A stretch of DNA of 64,000 nucleotides, from positions 48,383-112,382 of the forward strand of contig JASAMV010008659.1 of assembly GCA_030248065.1 (NCBI GenBank). The letters are read 5' to 3'. Source of the stretch: Rhynchonema sp. JSB1_4 (lineage: Eukaryota > Nematoda > Chromadorea > Monhysterida > Xyalidae). The number at the start of each line of letters is the position of its first letter. Position 1 is the stretch's first letter. A program made the position numbers and the translations under genes. This document shows, in pieces, positions 24,870-39,964 of the stretch. The notes beneath the pieces were generated by a model that did no database searches, had not been told where the DNA came from, and saw only the letters and a list, made by a program, of their open reading frames with translations.

Positions 24870-25789
24870 TTTGGCACCTGGATTAGGCACGGCACGAGGA
24901 AGCGGTTGAACGTGGACCGATATGCTTACACTCTGAGACGTGCATTCAGTCACAAATAGGGTGTCTCAAAAGTGGCGTCCTATTGATTGATTTTCATGTC
25001 ATGCATGACTAACGATAGAGTGATCGGGTTTTATTGATTAAAAGAGAAATCGGATCGGCCGGCGATTCTACGCCAGTGAGGTGAACTAAAAACAATCAGG
25101 CACCGGGTTGTTCATCGTGATTTCAACTGGTTTGTGTTGTTCTGGATTGTAATTTTGCAAACAAGTCAGTTCTCTTCACAGAAGACAAAACAATGAGGTC
25201 ACATTTTTTATTGAGTGCATGTTGACAGAAATGGAAATTTCCAAATAAAGGTTACCAAAATTCTGTCAGTATAGCAGCAATCTATCAGCAAACACTGAAA
25301 TTTCCTGATGCATTCGTCCCAGCACCGGATCATCAAACCCGGCCAGCACGTCCCTGATTCTAACCTCAAACTGACAAAGTTCATGGTTTAAGCAGAGTTT
25401 CCAGCGTGGCATTACATGTCTGTTCTTCTCAAATTGTGTTGATAAATGATCTGTGTGCGTTTCATCGTCTTCAGACAAGACAAATTAGCGACAGTCTAGG
25501 AGCGACTATGTACATTTAACTACTGCATGTCTGCGCTTAACAAAAATTAACACGAAGTGAGCGATTGCTTTTGCCATAGACTTGATGCACTTAGTTTAAG
25601 CAAGTGGTTCTGGTGCGTAGGGGAACAGCCTTCGCTGGGTAGCCTCTTGGAATTGTGGAAAGGTAATCCACAGCGTCGGAGAGAGGGGCTCTGAATCGGC
25701 CAACGTGTGGCTCCAAAGAGCCACCACGGTGACGTGCCTTTTCGTTACAGCACACCCAAATTACACGCGCGCCTATGCTTAAGCATAGG

Positions 25790-25922
25790 AGATTTATCTG
25801 AGCCACACTGTGAGATATAGTTGGCTCACTAATTTCGGTCAGCTTAACAAATGTTCATTAGGTGTAGGGGACAAACTTTCACGCTGGTCGAAATTTGTGA
25901 GCCAACTATATCAAAAACTGTG
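25790..25922. repeat. Fold-back MITE (GACCAGC family)
   Basis: The outer arms GATATAGTTGGCTCAC… and …GTGAGCCAACTATATC pair. Inside, AATTTCGGTCAGC pairs with GCTGGTCGAAATT. Related pairs occur at 33.31-33.35, 33.53-33.58, 52.83-52.90 and 61.40-61.47 kb, and a single half at about 31.47 kb. Confidence 0.75.
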
Positions 25923-26351
25923 ACACAATTAAATATCGCACGTGTATTAAAATTGTACCTCTTTACAAACTTCTGCTTGGCCGATTCACGACCCTCATTT
26001 CTGACGCCGTGTCAGACTTCTAAAATTTCTTTGCATTGAAGAAATAACGTCCAGTGTAAAACAACGAAGAAAGAGAAATTGCAGCAACAGGAATTGGAAA
26101 GAGTTTAGTCCCGCAGTTGTTTCAAGTGTGTCAGAAACGTAACTAACACGTTCAATTGGTCGGAAACCCAAACGGTGTCACGTGTTGGAATTTGCTTTGG
26201 TCGAGCAAACAAACCGATGCACTGTCGCGCTTGGCCGAACAAGCAGCGTACGCGGATACGAGCAAAGTCAAAACCATTATCAGGAATGAGGTTTCCATCT
26301 GTTTGTATCACCTAACGCTGGTTACACATTATTGTGTGCTTGAAAGACGTT

Positions 26352-28152
<1,801 letters not shown>

Positions 28153-28459
28153 AAATTCCGTTTATGTCTGGTCGAAGTCAATAATGAACATGCGAAAATC
28201 AAAGCGGTCAGAATTCATACACTCGATAACGTATACATAAAGGGCCGAATTCCCGAAAGCGCCAGCACAATCAGTTGCGGGCGGTGGACAACGTTGGTGA
28301 AATGTTTCAAGGCATCTCGCAACGTGTGCAACGTTTCAGCGCAGACACGTTTGATTGCACAAAAATGATTGCGCGGGAATTCGACACACATTACATTATC
28401 CACTCAGTGAATTTACCATTTTCCCAATTCAAAAGCACGTATTTTGATTGACGTTGCTC

Positions 28460-31180
28460 TCTTCCGCTGAGTTGCGTGTTTGCGCCGATCAATTGCGATC
28501 TAATCCTTACGGTTAAGATTTTGATAAAAACTTATACATTACAAAATGTTAAAACTTTAAAACAAAAAAGGTGGCCAACTTTTTTCTTTTTTTAATTTAA
28601 GCCCAGGAGCGCTTATTTGATCATAATTGCGTTTAACTAAAATTGTTTCAAGGATCTGTCGCTGTCACCAGAGTTAATGGATTAAGTGTCGCAAGCGTTA
28701 GTGGTTTATTTGGTGCAGAGCCTTAACGCTGGGTAGCCACTTGGAAATGTGGAAAGGTAATCAAACTTTCCAATTTTTTTTTGCATTGAGGAAATAACGT
28801 GGCCCCATTGCAAAAATGTTACAAGGTGTATCAATAGTAGTGTGTCCACTCATGTGAGTCATTCTGCGTATGCCTCAGCGACTGGTTTTTTTAGCGTCAC
28901 ACTAAACTATAATTGTGCTGGTGCACTCACTTACCTGCAAAATTTTTTCCTTTTTGTGGCATAATTTTGTCATAAATGATTTGCAAACTTTATTACAAAC
29001 CTCTCTAACTATAGACAGCACCATAGAGGTTTACAGGTACATTTTTTGTGCAAGCCTGGGTATTTGTGCAATTTTTGCCTTGTCGACAGATCATTATTTT
29101 TTTATGCGCGCATTCGGTCGATTTGGTTCAAAAAAAGGCAGAATCATATTTATCCTTATCGCGGAGATATATTGATTCTATGATTTTAACAACACACGTG
29201 TTCATGTGCACTTGTTGGCGCAGACAACGAGAGAATGAAATTCCGTCGTTTGTGCAGCAAGCAAAATAAAGATAAATAATCTAAACTTAAATTTTCCGTT
29301 GGAAGACTCCTTTACACATTTACAGTGTAAGAAATATGCCATTCATTTTGTGCAAACATTTTATATGCGACTTCTCGCGTATAATGTAAATATCTTGGTG
29401 TAATACAGTCGCGCGTATTTTGCCAAAAAAGTACACAAAAAGTAACTTCATCGAACTTGTTCTTTTCAATACAAATGGGTTGCCAATTCTATCGATTCAT
29501 AATGTATACCAACTGCCAGCGTTTATTTAGTCATTTCTCATTGTTTCTGTTTTGCGCATTTATTTGTCAAGAGTCGGCAAAACCAATTTCGCGCATTTCA
29601 TACCAATTTGTTTGTGTTGCGTCAAAAATCATGTTTTTGTTAACAATATGTAAATCAAAGCTCTTGAAAGCTATGCACACATTTACATAAATGTACCAAA
29701 AGTTTCAGCTTTTGGGTGTCTCTCTTTCCCATTGTTCAGAGGGACCAAAGCAATTAGATCGGTTGTGTCTGCTCGCGGTCGGGACACAGCTTTTCGGATG
29801 ATATCTTCTTCTTTATGATATTGGTGTAAACTCAAGTTTGGAGCATTTGAAGCATTTTATCTGGGCCTTTCACAGGTAAAAAGCTTAGATTGCTGAAGCA
29901 CAGATATACAAAAAGTAGACTTCCTTGCTACAGCGCATTCAGATACTGAACTATTCTACTTGTGCATACCTCCCCCTAAGCATACAGCCTTAAGTGGAAA
30001 ATTTTCCGCCTGAAACCTCAGGGGGCTATAGCTGAATTGAATTTTTTAGTCCAGTCGAAAACATTTAACATTTCAACATGCACATAACTTTCGAAAATCG
30101 TTCAAGCAATGTCCATGACAACCAAAATATCGTACTCGTGAGTAATTTTGGTGCTGTTATGTCGCTACTGCGGTCGACGAATAATATCAAAATACTGATG
30201 CGTTCGCGATACAGAACCGTGAGAAAAGAATTTTTAAAAGAAACTACGCTTATTTACAAATGACGAGCATGAAAGCACCCTACTGTGTGTGAGGTGTCAC
30301 AGATGAATAAATAATACGTAGGGTGCATAGGTTGTATTGGTAGTAGTATGCAGTGCACAGTGCACGTATACCTTGTTCGCAGGCGAAAAATTCTCGTGCC
30401 TGCCACCGCTGCTGGTTTGTCCGCTTTCGGGTTTTGTCATTCAGCGGACTCCCGTCTGTGGCAGCAGCGAAATTCTCTGAAACATTCTGTTGGTTACATT
30501 TGTACGCTTTCTGCGCATTCGCATGGAGCTAGATTCATTTTTCAATTCGACGTTTTCTTCTTGCATTTTGACCGTTTTGTCTCATTTTTCGTGATGAGTT
30601 TGCAGTTAGATAAAGTTAATCTGCCCTATATTTCGAAGTGGTGCTGACCGAGTGCTTTTGAATGAAATACAGATTATCTACATGAAGCGCACCAGAGAAG
30701 GTCGGGCCGTCTTCTTTATTTTTAAAGACCGTTGTTTGTTTATTTACGTTACTATTTGTTTTGCCATCTGAAAATTTACGCGCTGCTCTAATCTAAACAA
30801 ATAACATTTCGCAGAAGTTTTTACGCACTAACCTGATTACAAACACGGCTTTACATGTCAAGTTACTTCAATTTGTCAGCCACATTATAAAAGCGACAAT
30901 GAAGCTTTTTTTACGGCGTCTATCTTTCTATTGAAAGGCTTCTTTGCTCCCGAATGACACTAGTATATCGAACTATTACCAGAATTACTGGTGCAACTAA
31001 GTTGTTCCCTTATTCTCAAATACAATTGTGTCATTTAGCGCTCTCCAGGGCTGTATTGAAAAAAGCGAATTAAGCAACCGCATAAATTGTATTTTTAGGT
31101 TTTGCAGGTAAAATCCATCGGCTATACAGTAATCTAATGTAACTTCAAAATCGGCAGATTTGATTCTGTTACGACAAAAT
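28460..31180. other. Gap without a supported gene
   Basis: AT-rich intergenic DNA between the receptor locus and the MOLO1 gene. Short frames lack splice context or domains. The 'GCCTTAACGCTGGGTAGCC' stretch near 28.72 kb resembles one at 25.63 kb (AGCCTTCGCTGGGTAGCC), followed in both by CTTGGAA-T-TGGAAAGGTAATC, so it is a dispersed repeat. Confidence 0.45.
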
Positions 31181-34100
31181 ATGAGATTAATAAACGTACT
31201 GCTGCTGATTAGCACACAAGGGATTCTGGCTCAGGGTAAGATTCGAGATCATTCATATTTTCCGTCAAACAAACAATTATGAAAACTTTTCACAACCACG
31301 CGCAAGCACCGAGATCAACTTTGCGTGCTAGCGCTTTGCGGCTGCTGCTCTCCGGCTCGGCTGCATGCACAACACGGCATTAGGCAACTGTTGAATATGA
31401 CGTGTCTTTTGCGATAGAGCAAGAGCACTAATTTTGACCCACGTAAGACCTATCGGTTTTGTGTGAGAGAACAACTTTTACGCTGGTCGTAATTAGTCAT
31501 ACACAGGGTTGGGCAAAAAACGTTTTTTTTTCAAAAAATCGTTTTTTAAAACGTTTTTTTAAAACGCTCAGATGACCAAAATATGCCATCAAAAAAATTG
31601 GAAAACGCTCATGTTGGGAAGAAAACGTGGTTAAATGAAGTAATTCTATGTGTTCTGAGGCAAAAAAGTCAAGCTCCGTATATCGATGTATATCTCGACA
31701 AAGTAAAAATTGGTCGAAAATTTTTTGGAAAAAAATGGGACAAAAAATTGATTTTCCTTGACAATCAGGGTACTTTAATGTTGTTGTGTGTCTTTGAGAG
31801 ACGAACAGCACCAAATCACAATACACAGAATATATTGCCGAATTTTCGACACTCAATAGTGTCCTCGTCAGGGCTAAAATCAACAAAAAGAGAGAAGGAA
31901 CCGGTTGTCACAAGAATATCATTTCAGAAAACGCAAACAAGGAGCAAAACAGTCAGATAAACAAGTGGCATTTTGATACAGATATTGGCTATTGTTGGGG
32001 TACTTTCCCTAAAAAATCAAGGAAATTCAGGATTTAAAAAACGAAAAACGACCCAAGCGTTTTTTTAAGAAAAAAACGTCGTTTTTTAAGAAAAAAAACG
32101 CCGTCGTTTTTTTTGCCCAACCCTGGTCATACAATGCAAAACTCCATCGCAAAATAGTAGAAATTTGCCCATGTGAAGTCGTGCTTATAGCCATGGGCCG
32201 TAGTGGTGTAGCACGCTTGCCCGCAGAGTTGATCCGACACCTTCATTCAGAATGGACAGCACAGTCGTACCCGAATCCGTTAACCAACTGGGATGCATGC
32301 AATCAACCGAAGTCCAGTCACGTTTGTGATCCGGATGATGTATTGAGCGAGCAACAACGCTCCGATTTGGAAACGGAATTGTTCAATTTACAGCGTGCCA
32401 CACTCAGAACGAAATTGAGCGGTTGTGAGAAGTTAGAGCCAAGTGATTTTTTGTGATGACGATTTTCAACGACATTAAAAAAACTAGACAATATAATTGC
32501 TAAAAGGTGCAATTTTAAAATTCAGGGCCGGCTTGGAGGGTTTCATCGTTGTTCTGAAGAAAATTCAAGTGCCCGGCTCGGCGTCCGCCAACCAGAATCA
32601 AGTCAAGCAATTCTCGGAGGAGTTGTTAAGGAAATATAAACAGGTGATGAAGTTGTTAAAGTTTACGTAGTTTAGATTTTCTAATATGTTTAAATATTTC
32701 GTTAGGCGTCCTCCAAACCATCGTGCAACAAAGAGTTCGTTTTCGTGATATCCACGGACGACAAACAAGCACGCATCGAGCCGGAACCAGATGTAAGTGC
32801 TAAACGATGTTTCATTCAACTGTTTTTTTTACTTTGACACATGGCAGCACGTTTTCCTCAATAGACGGAATTTATCCTCAGCCATAGATCAAAAAAGTCT
32901 CACCGACCGTGTGTCCTTCGCGATGCTTCAGACAAACTCTTTAAAAACAAACAACAACAGAATTTCTTGCTTGTGAGCAATGCCTATACATAATTTCACC
33001 AGGTGGGCATCAGCGCAGGCACGCTAACCAACATCGCAATCAACAATCGCAAACAGCAATATCGAAACTCACAATGGTATCAGGCACTGAAGGACGCCAT
33101 GCCTGAACTGAAGACCGAGTATAGACGGACACACCCAGGTACGCAGCATTTGGTTTCCAGGTTTTTCACAGAAGGTCGTTCCAAGTTCGGAGACAAGCAC
33201 TATAGCAGCCTATAGCTGTATCAACTTTGAAGGTGACCGCTGCGACTGCGACTTGGCCTGGGCAAGTTTTGTAGACGGCTGTATTTTGCTATAAGAGTTC
33301 GCTCACGATTTCGACCAGCGTAAAAGTTTCGCTTTACGCCGGTCAAAATTAGGCTACATAAACCTTTCGCAAACACGGATCACACAATATTTGCTTGTGC
33401 CCAGTCGCGGTGCAACCGCAGTCGCCGTCGCAGCCCTTTCTCACAAAGTTCATACACAGTTGGACTGAGACTTGACCAAGGCAGTTTTTGTTTGAGTCTC
33501 ATTGAGATAACAGAACAAGAGCAAATTTTTGTCAGCCTGAAAGTTGTCCCTCAATTTTACGTTGGTCCAAATTAGTGCTGCTGCAATTTGACAATGTACA
33601 GTCGAAACAAAAGTTCCCGTTGCCTTGCCGTATGCGTTGCGCTCAAAGTTCATATTATACACCTCAGGCTGGTTGTCCCCAACAGTGCGGTGTGTGCACT
33701 TTTTCTGACCTCATGGTCCAGGTGTGATCGTGTGCCTTTTCTGCTGATGTGATGTCAAGATTCTCTGTGCTTTTTCAACAATAATTGTCATTTTGACCAG
33801 CTTAAAAGTCGTTTATTGAAAAAAAATGCCTGCGAAGAACTTTTATAATTACATTTCTTCAGTGGACGGTGGTCGCGGCGGCGGGGGTTCGACGCAGACG
33901 AATAATTCAGGCACCAATAACCGCCGACCCGGCGAACCCATCAAGCTCGACATTCCCGCCTGGGTCTGGCCGCTCTGTGGTGTCCTGTTGGTCATCTGTT
34001 GTTTCTGCTGCATTTGCTGTTATTGTTGCAAAGGTTGGTTTCTGCCTGACACAAAAATAGTTTCATTTGCTGGTGATATCATTTTGCTGTTTTACGACAC

Positions 34101-35499
34101 TTGCTTTGTAAATTTTGTACAGCTGATGCAAAGTTACATAAGTGTCTGGCTTGGCACAAAATGCGTACGCCCTGTGTGTGCGTTTCGCATTAGATGAGTG
34201 CGTCCTTAATTATGCTGGATGTGGTCAAATTCCCGAACTGTTACGTAAAGGATGGGGTTCTGTCTTGAAAAATCAGGGTGACAAACTGCACAACCAGTTT
34301 AAGGCCCGGAGGCTGATTTATTTATTGCCATGTGGACTGCGTTCTGCGTTATGGATCCTGATTTATGAAGGCGGTACAAACAAATTTCTATACTTCGACG
34401 AATGCCAGTTCACGAATTACACTTTTTTGCCATCGATTAATACCCATACGCACAAGATTATTTCAGGTCTTCGAGATTGTCTGTGTCCGTGTTGTGCAAA
34501 CGTGAAATCATCAGATCGTGACTTCACGCCGGCTGTGTTCCACTCGGCCCCTCGTCCACCCTGGCATTCCGCCTTTGGCGGAGGAGGAGGAGGTGGGTAC
34601 CAAAAAGTTGTTGGATTATTTTACTAACAAACTGACATTTCGAAACAACTTTTAACTGAAATAGGAAATAACTTTTGTTACCACATTGTGCTGCACGTAC
34701 CTATGTACATAATGCACATTTTTTCAACTGCGACAAAGCATGAAACACCACGATGTGTGCTTTTTTGTGATACAATGCTCGTGGTAAAAATGAAATGTGT
34801 TGCTGCATGCCACATTCGAATAGAAGACCGAAAACTAATCTGGATGATTTACGTATTCTGATGTCATCGATATGCCACTGGCGGTCGTCATTTATCGTTA
34901 TGAATTTGAAAATGCACATCTAAAATTTCCAGGTTTCGGTGGCGGTGGTTTCCATCACGACGTGCCACCGCCATCGTACAACATGTCCGGGTACGACCCC
35001 AAAGTGAACACGGATGGCGAAGGGGGTGGCGGAGGATGGGGCGATGACAGTGGAGGAGGAGGCGGAGGAGACACCGGATGGGGCGATGCGCCGAATAAAG
35101 AGGGTGAAGGTAAGGTGTTGTCGTCTCGTCAGAAACAAGGTTCATACCTTGGCAATGCTCATGATGATTCCCGGAATTGTCCAAATAGAGCCTCATGTGA
35201 AAAAAAGGAGTCATAATTACATAAACAAGGAGTCATAGCAACGATTCCTCACTAAACATGAGTCATAAAACTGTGCAACCACACTGTGACCGAGTAGAAA
35301 AACTATTCCAGGTGGTGGCGGTGGCTGGGGCGATTCAGCACCATCTGCACCTGCGCCCGAACCTTCAGCACCTCCCCCGGAGCCGACACCGGCCCCTGAA
35401 CCCCCTGTGCCTGCCCCTGATCCACCTGCGTCTGCCCCTGATCCCCCTTCCCCTGATCGCCCTGCTGAATCAGGGGGTGGAGGAGGAGGCGGCTGGTAA
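31181..35499 (+). CDS. MOLO1-domain protein (modulator of levamisole receptor-1-like), complete, 9 exons
   Basis: Exons 31181-31235, 32191-32452, 32526-32643, 32706-32792, 33003-33138, 33863-34033, 34467-34592, 34933-35109 and 35312-35499 all agree in phase (439 aa). Signal peptide MRLINVLLLISTQGILA. The MOLO1/TPM-type domain covers about residues 40-215: YPNPLTNWDAC, HVCDPDDVLSEQQRSDLETEL, FIVVLKKIQ, FVFVISTDD, VGISAGTLTNIAI. The TM segment is Cys-rich (WPLCGVLLVICCFCCICCYC). The tail is Gly-rich and Pro/Ala-rich and ends GGGGGGGW. In Caenorhabditis elegans MOLO-1 is an auxiliary subunit of levamisole-type acetylcholine receptors. Here only the extracellular/auxiliary role is inferred. Exon 2 could also start at 32251 (same frame, 419 aa). 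Intron 1 holds the hAT-like element at 31504-32125. Confidence 0.87.
31504..32125. mobile_element. hAT-like MITE (CAGGGTTGGGC) in MOLO1 intron 1
   Basis: Ends CAGGGTTGGGCAAAAAACG / TTTTTTGCCCAACCCTG, with an exact 8-bp duplication GTCATACA (31496-31503 and 32126-32133). Same family as 14577-15048 but 150 bp longer because of an insertion at 31777-31998. Confidence 0.92.
31777..31998. mobile_element. Insertion nested in the MITE
   Basis: A 222-bp segment absent from the other two family copies. It is bounded by a direct GGTACTTT duplication (31769-31776 and 31999-32006). It starts AATGTTGTTGTG and ends GGCTATTGTTGG, with no clear inverted ends. The duplication length suggests another hAT-type event. 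Confidence 0.7.
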
Positions 35500-36461
35500 T
35501 CCGCAGGTTGTTACTCTCTGTCAGAAGACTGAGGTATATTGTTTCATGTAAGCTCATGTATTGTACAATCTGAAATTGCAAATCTTTCGCTACTTTTGAA
35601 CCCCAAAATTTTGTTGAGCTTGTGCACAATCATCTCATTCCTGCGATTACGCCACCTCAATTGTTTTTTGTTGTTTATGCATTGTTCTCTGCATCACATA
35701 CGAATTTTTTCTTCGAATCAAGCGTTCTGAAACTCAGAGTGTTGTTTTAATAGTAAGTGTTAAAGATCTTTCAATGACGATGCTGGCACGCACAATACGT
35801 ATTGAATGTCAATTTTATTACATGTGAACGGAATCTCAATGAAAGTGTTATTCCATCCATCGAACTCGACGTGACTTTTTGTTTTTCAAATCGTTAAGCT
35901 GAAAAAGGACCACATGGTAACCGAGCCTACCAGCGTGTCATGTTGAATTTGTTATCTTTTGATGAAAAATAGATCAGCATGATTTGCGGCCTTTCTAGAA
36001 CTTCAACTCAATGCGCTGTTGTGTTTTACTAAGCAAGCTGTGAAATACATACCACATTTTTGTTGTTGTGTTGGAGATGAACAGTGTTGTCTTTGTCAAT
36101 GAAGGATTGCGGATTGCGGCACAAAGAAACGGATGGCCTTAACGATGTCAGTACTGTACTGCTGTATAATAATGATTTTTCACTGTGGATAAATTTTTTT
36201 GCACATAATTGGTGGAATTGGGTCGATTTTGAACAATTATAATTGCATCAACTTTTCAGAACCTGTAAAAATCTGAACATTCATTCTTCCTGTTATCACA
36301 GTCTCCATGCGAGCAGATGCGCAAAAATGTAATAATATACGAATGTTAATAAACAAAATCGTCACAAGCAAGTCACAAGCGATATGACATGTGAAGCACT
36401 AATTTACAGGCTAATGGGTACAACGTTACAGACGGTGTGTGAAAAACTCACGCAAACTTCG

Positions 36462-39400
36462 CTACTCTTCTTCACTGCTTCCGGAACTAGAACTTGAGCT
36501 CGAGCTGCTGCTGCCCCTGTGACCGTAACCTTTGTGCTTGAAACCTTTGTGTTTGCCCATTTTCTTCAATTTTTTGTGTCCGTAATAGCCCAGTGCAGCG
36601 GCACCAAGACCACCGGCAACAGGGATTCCGATCTGAAATACATTTTTTTGGATGTTGGTTGGTTTCAAAAACGAAACCTTCAGCTTCACACCCGGGCTGC
36701 TCAGAAACATTAATGCGGCATGTCCTTGGAAACATTTTTGCCGTGTTCTGCTCTAGTGCATCAGCTGCATGCATCAGCTCCAGCCAAATCTCTCATTAGC
36801 TGTTGCTAGCCTTAATCCCAAATTACAAAAGTATTCTTACTCTCATGCACACCAAGCCTCAATCAACTTCCAGCTCCACAACACCAAAGAATGAAGAGAC
36901 ACTTAGCGAGGTTCGCCAGCGAAGCGTTCTTACCGTATTCGTCGGTTGAGTGTGTTGCATACCTGTCGAGCATTGAAAAAAATTAATATTTATTTCAAAG
37001 TTCCACTCACCCCAGCCAATTTGCCGTGTTTGTTCTTGTGTTTACCGTGACTGCCACCACCGTGTCCCATCATTCCGCCCAGCATTCCACCCGGCCCTCC
37101 ATGTCCGCCCCCCATAAGGTTGCCCATCATTCCACCGCCATGTCCCCCACCGTGACCCTTGGGGTAGCCGAGACGTGACAAGGCGTACGCACCCGCGGCA
37201 GTCGCTAATGCACCTAAAATATAAGTTTGATTTGTTAGTTCATACACGATTTTGTGCAGTGTGATGTTTCACGAGCGCAAACTGCATCCGCACAAAACAA
37301 CCTAATGTGATGGAATTGAGGGCAGGCACTGACGATGACCTGGTGCACCGCCCGTCCGAAACAAAAGGTCAAAAAACGGGCAACACATTGCTTGCTGTAC
37401 AACTCACGATCACGGGCTCTGTTTCCCCCCACTGAACAAACCGTCTAATGTGGGCTCTAATCCAGCTAGAATTCAAAACGAAATATCGCTTATGTACATG
37501 GCACCCACTAGCCTGCACCGGCCATGCCACCGTATTTAAGCAGGTTGTTGCTCGATCCCAGTGGTGATTTGCCTTGAGCCTGATGCTGAGTAGGAGGGGG
37601 CTGAAACATTTGGATCTTGTTTCAGATTGGAAATTCTTGTTTCAGATCACCACCGTACCAAATAATTCGATGTTCCCGGGCCCTGCATTGGTTGATGTTG
37701 CATGCCCTGATAGCCCATCACCCCTGGTTGTTGAGCGGGACCGGGATGGTAATTTGGTAGTTGCGATGGGGCACCGTAGTTGGGCTGAAGCAGGGTTAAT
37801 TAATCCATATAATCCGAATAGGTGTCTAATTCCTTGAACAATTTTGTCACCAAATCCGCATACCTGGCCGTAAGCACCCTGGGTCACATACTGCTGAGAT
37901 GGCACCGGTGATATGGCAGGTGAGGGCATGTTTTGCATCTGTGGATCTGGCGGCATACCGGCGGCCTGAAAAACTATAATGTGATTCTATTTTTTTTATC
38001 AGACTTTCGGTTATTGGCTGTCTGTCACTATCTAAGTGCGTGATAGCAACTCTTTCGCGCTCATCAGACACCCAGCCAGCCGCGTTTGCGCGCTAATCAC
38101 ACATCACAGACAGTTGCGTCTACAACGATGGCCTGAGCCAAACTTTTTTCACAATCCTCCCTTCCCAGCAACACTCACCCCTCCCTCATATCTGACGTGG
38201 TACAATTGTACATCTCCATCTATGGCTATCGTATTGATTGACTGGTAGGGCAGACGATATCGGAACTCGGTGTAATGTTGACCATTGATTGCTATCTGAA
38301 ACATTATAAAGTGTGAATTGTGCAAGTTTTTTGGTTTAACGTTTCGACAGGCGGTTACAGATCATCGTCAGTGCTAGTGCACCAGATGGCCATCTGATTG
38401 ACTTAGCACACCCCGCGAGCTGGCTTTCTACTCGCTTGAACGCATATCATCAACAGTTCGGCAAACGGTTTCTCTACAGTTGCAGTTGCACGAATGATGG
38501 CTTGGTTTGGTGCACAACATTGGCAAAGTGGTCACACCAACAGAGAAGTTCTATGTGAGCATGTAAACCGAGTGAGTTCATGCGTCTGCTGTTAGAGTGA
38601 CGCGACAATCTGGTGCATTCGCACTGACGATGATCCAGTGCATCGCCTTTCTGGATAAGCAGCAGGCGAAAACCCAGTGATCAAAAACATGATGCGGAAC
38701 ATTGGCCTGATTGGATGATGTTTCATTTGACTCGATTGTGATAAATACATACACCTACCGACCAACCTTGAAGTGATCGGGTTCAAACAGAATCAATATT
38801 TCAAATTGTTGCCCGGGCGCAAACGGGAAATGACCGAAATTCTCCTCAAGTCCCCATTGTTGCTGCTAAAAAATAAAATAATTTAATATCAGATCATGAC
38901 AATACCAAAGTTGGTTGTTGAATCGGACCTACAGTACATAGGTAGGTTCTGTCTGCTATTGGTCACATGACCAGAGTATTTTGACGTTTTACAAATTGGA
39001 CAGCACCTGTTTTGGGCTACCGTTCAGGTGTTTCCATCTATAACATCTCAACACATCAAATCATCAAGGTTGACATAGATCGCAGAGAAGTAGTATTGGT
39101 CGCACAATGACTATATAAGAATTCATCAAATCAATCCTGATTTTCACGTTCAGTCACTCTTAACCACTGTGCTATTTGTGATTCTCACAAATCATTTTCA
39201 GCTGAAAATAATCTAGCAGATCAACCACGTTGCCGCAGGTCTGAAACATTCTCTTTACTACATGCTTTGTGTGCGATCACGCAACGCAACGTCATTGCCC
39301 CGTCACTGTCCCTCCTTACGATTCAGGAAAAAAATTTGACCAATTCTTATAAAGTCATTGTGCGACCAATATCTCTTGTTGTTGATATTATATTCGAAAG

Positions 39401-39964
39401 CAATAAAAATAGAATTCAAAATTCTCCAAAAAACCTGCAACGAATTGCGAATCACTCTCGATGTGTTGCCGTCAAACCGCGGCGATATGTGCAGCGCTAT
39501 GTCGTCGCGCGGATTCGTGTTTGGACCGAGCTGTAGGTTGACTGCGAACCTGGAAAAGTGTAACAAATTCTTAAAAATTTACTTAATTTTGTATTCCGTC
39601 CACTTTATTGCATTCTTCGGGTATCTTAAAATCGGTAACAGCCCTGATGATGACCTGTGAGCTTGATGAATGGATAAAAATGCATGTTTCATGAACGGTT
39701 CTATTTTTTCATTTCCACGGTTTTTTTTCGCAATCTTGGACAAAACAAAAACAAAAAATAAGATTTAAATCTGGCTGACCACTGTGCATGTGAGCTTGCC
39801 ACGCCACCAATGCTGACCATCAGTCCTGGCGAAGCGCCGGTCAGCGGACCAATGTATGGCACTGGCTGAAACGATAAAAATATCCTTCGAAGCAACAAAA
39901 GTATTTGATGAAATAGAGGATAAAACATCCCAAAGTCACTCACCGGAGCCTGGTAAAATGCCAT
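36462..39964 (-). CDS. Galectin with long Pro/Gly/His/Lys-rich C-terminal tail, complete (10 exons)
   Basis: A beta-galactoside-binding lectin. Exons on the minus strand: 39964-39944, 39865-39780, 39549-39435, 38865-38767, 38295-38179, 37965-37864, 37784-37659, 37600-37519, 37213-37011 and 36632-36462. All phases agree (373 aa). One CRD (about residues 8-145): PYIGPLTGASPGL, FAVNLQLG, DIALHISPRF, RVIRNSL, WGLEENFGHFPFAPGQQFEI, IAINGQHYTEFRYRLP and INTIAIDGDVQLYHVRYE. The sugar-site His, Arg, Asn, Trp and Glu are present. The usual HxNPR Asn is Ser. The tail runs from MPPDPQMQNMPSP through GYQGMQHQP, then AGAYALSRLGYPKGHGGG, Gly/His/Met repeats, KHKNKHGK and a Ser tract ending in SSEEE. An upstream in-frame ATG at 40015 is possible. 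No signal peptide, as is usual for galectins. Confidence 0.9.
39094..39371. repeat. MITE family A, copy 2
   Basis: Same 278-bp element as 910-1187, with the same TATTGGTCGCACAATG ends. It lies in the galectin intron between exons 3 and 4. Confidence 0.85.

Noticed and set aside
34888..35629. Minus-strand frames opposite the MOLO1 gene
   Set aside because: Shadows of the Gly/Pro-rich exons on the plus strand.
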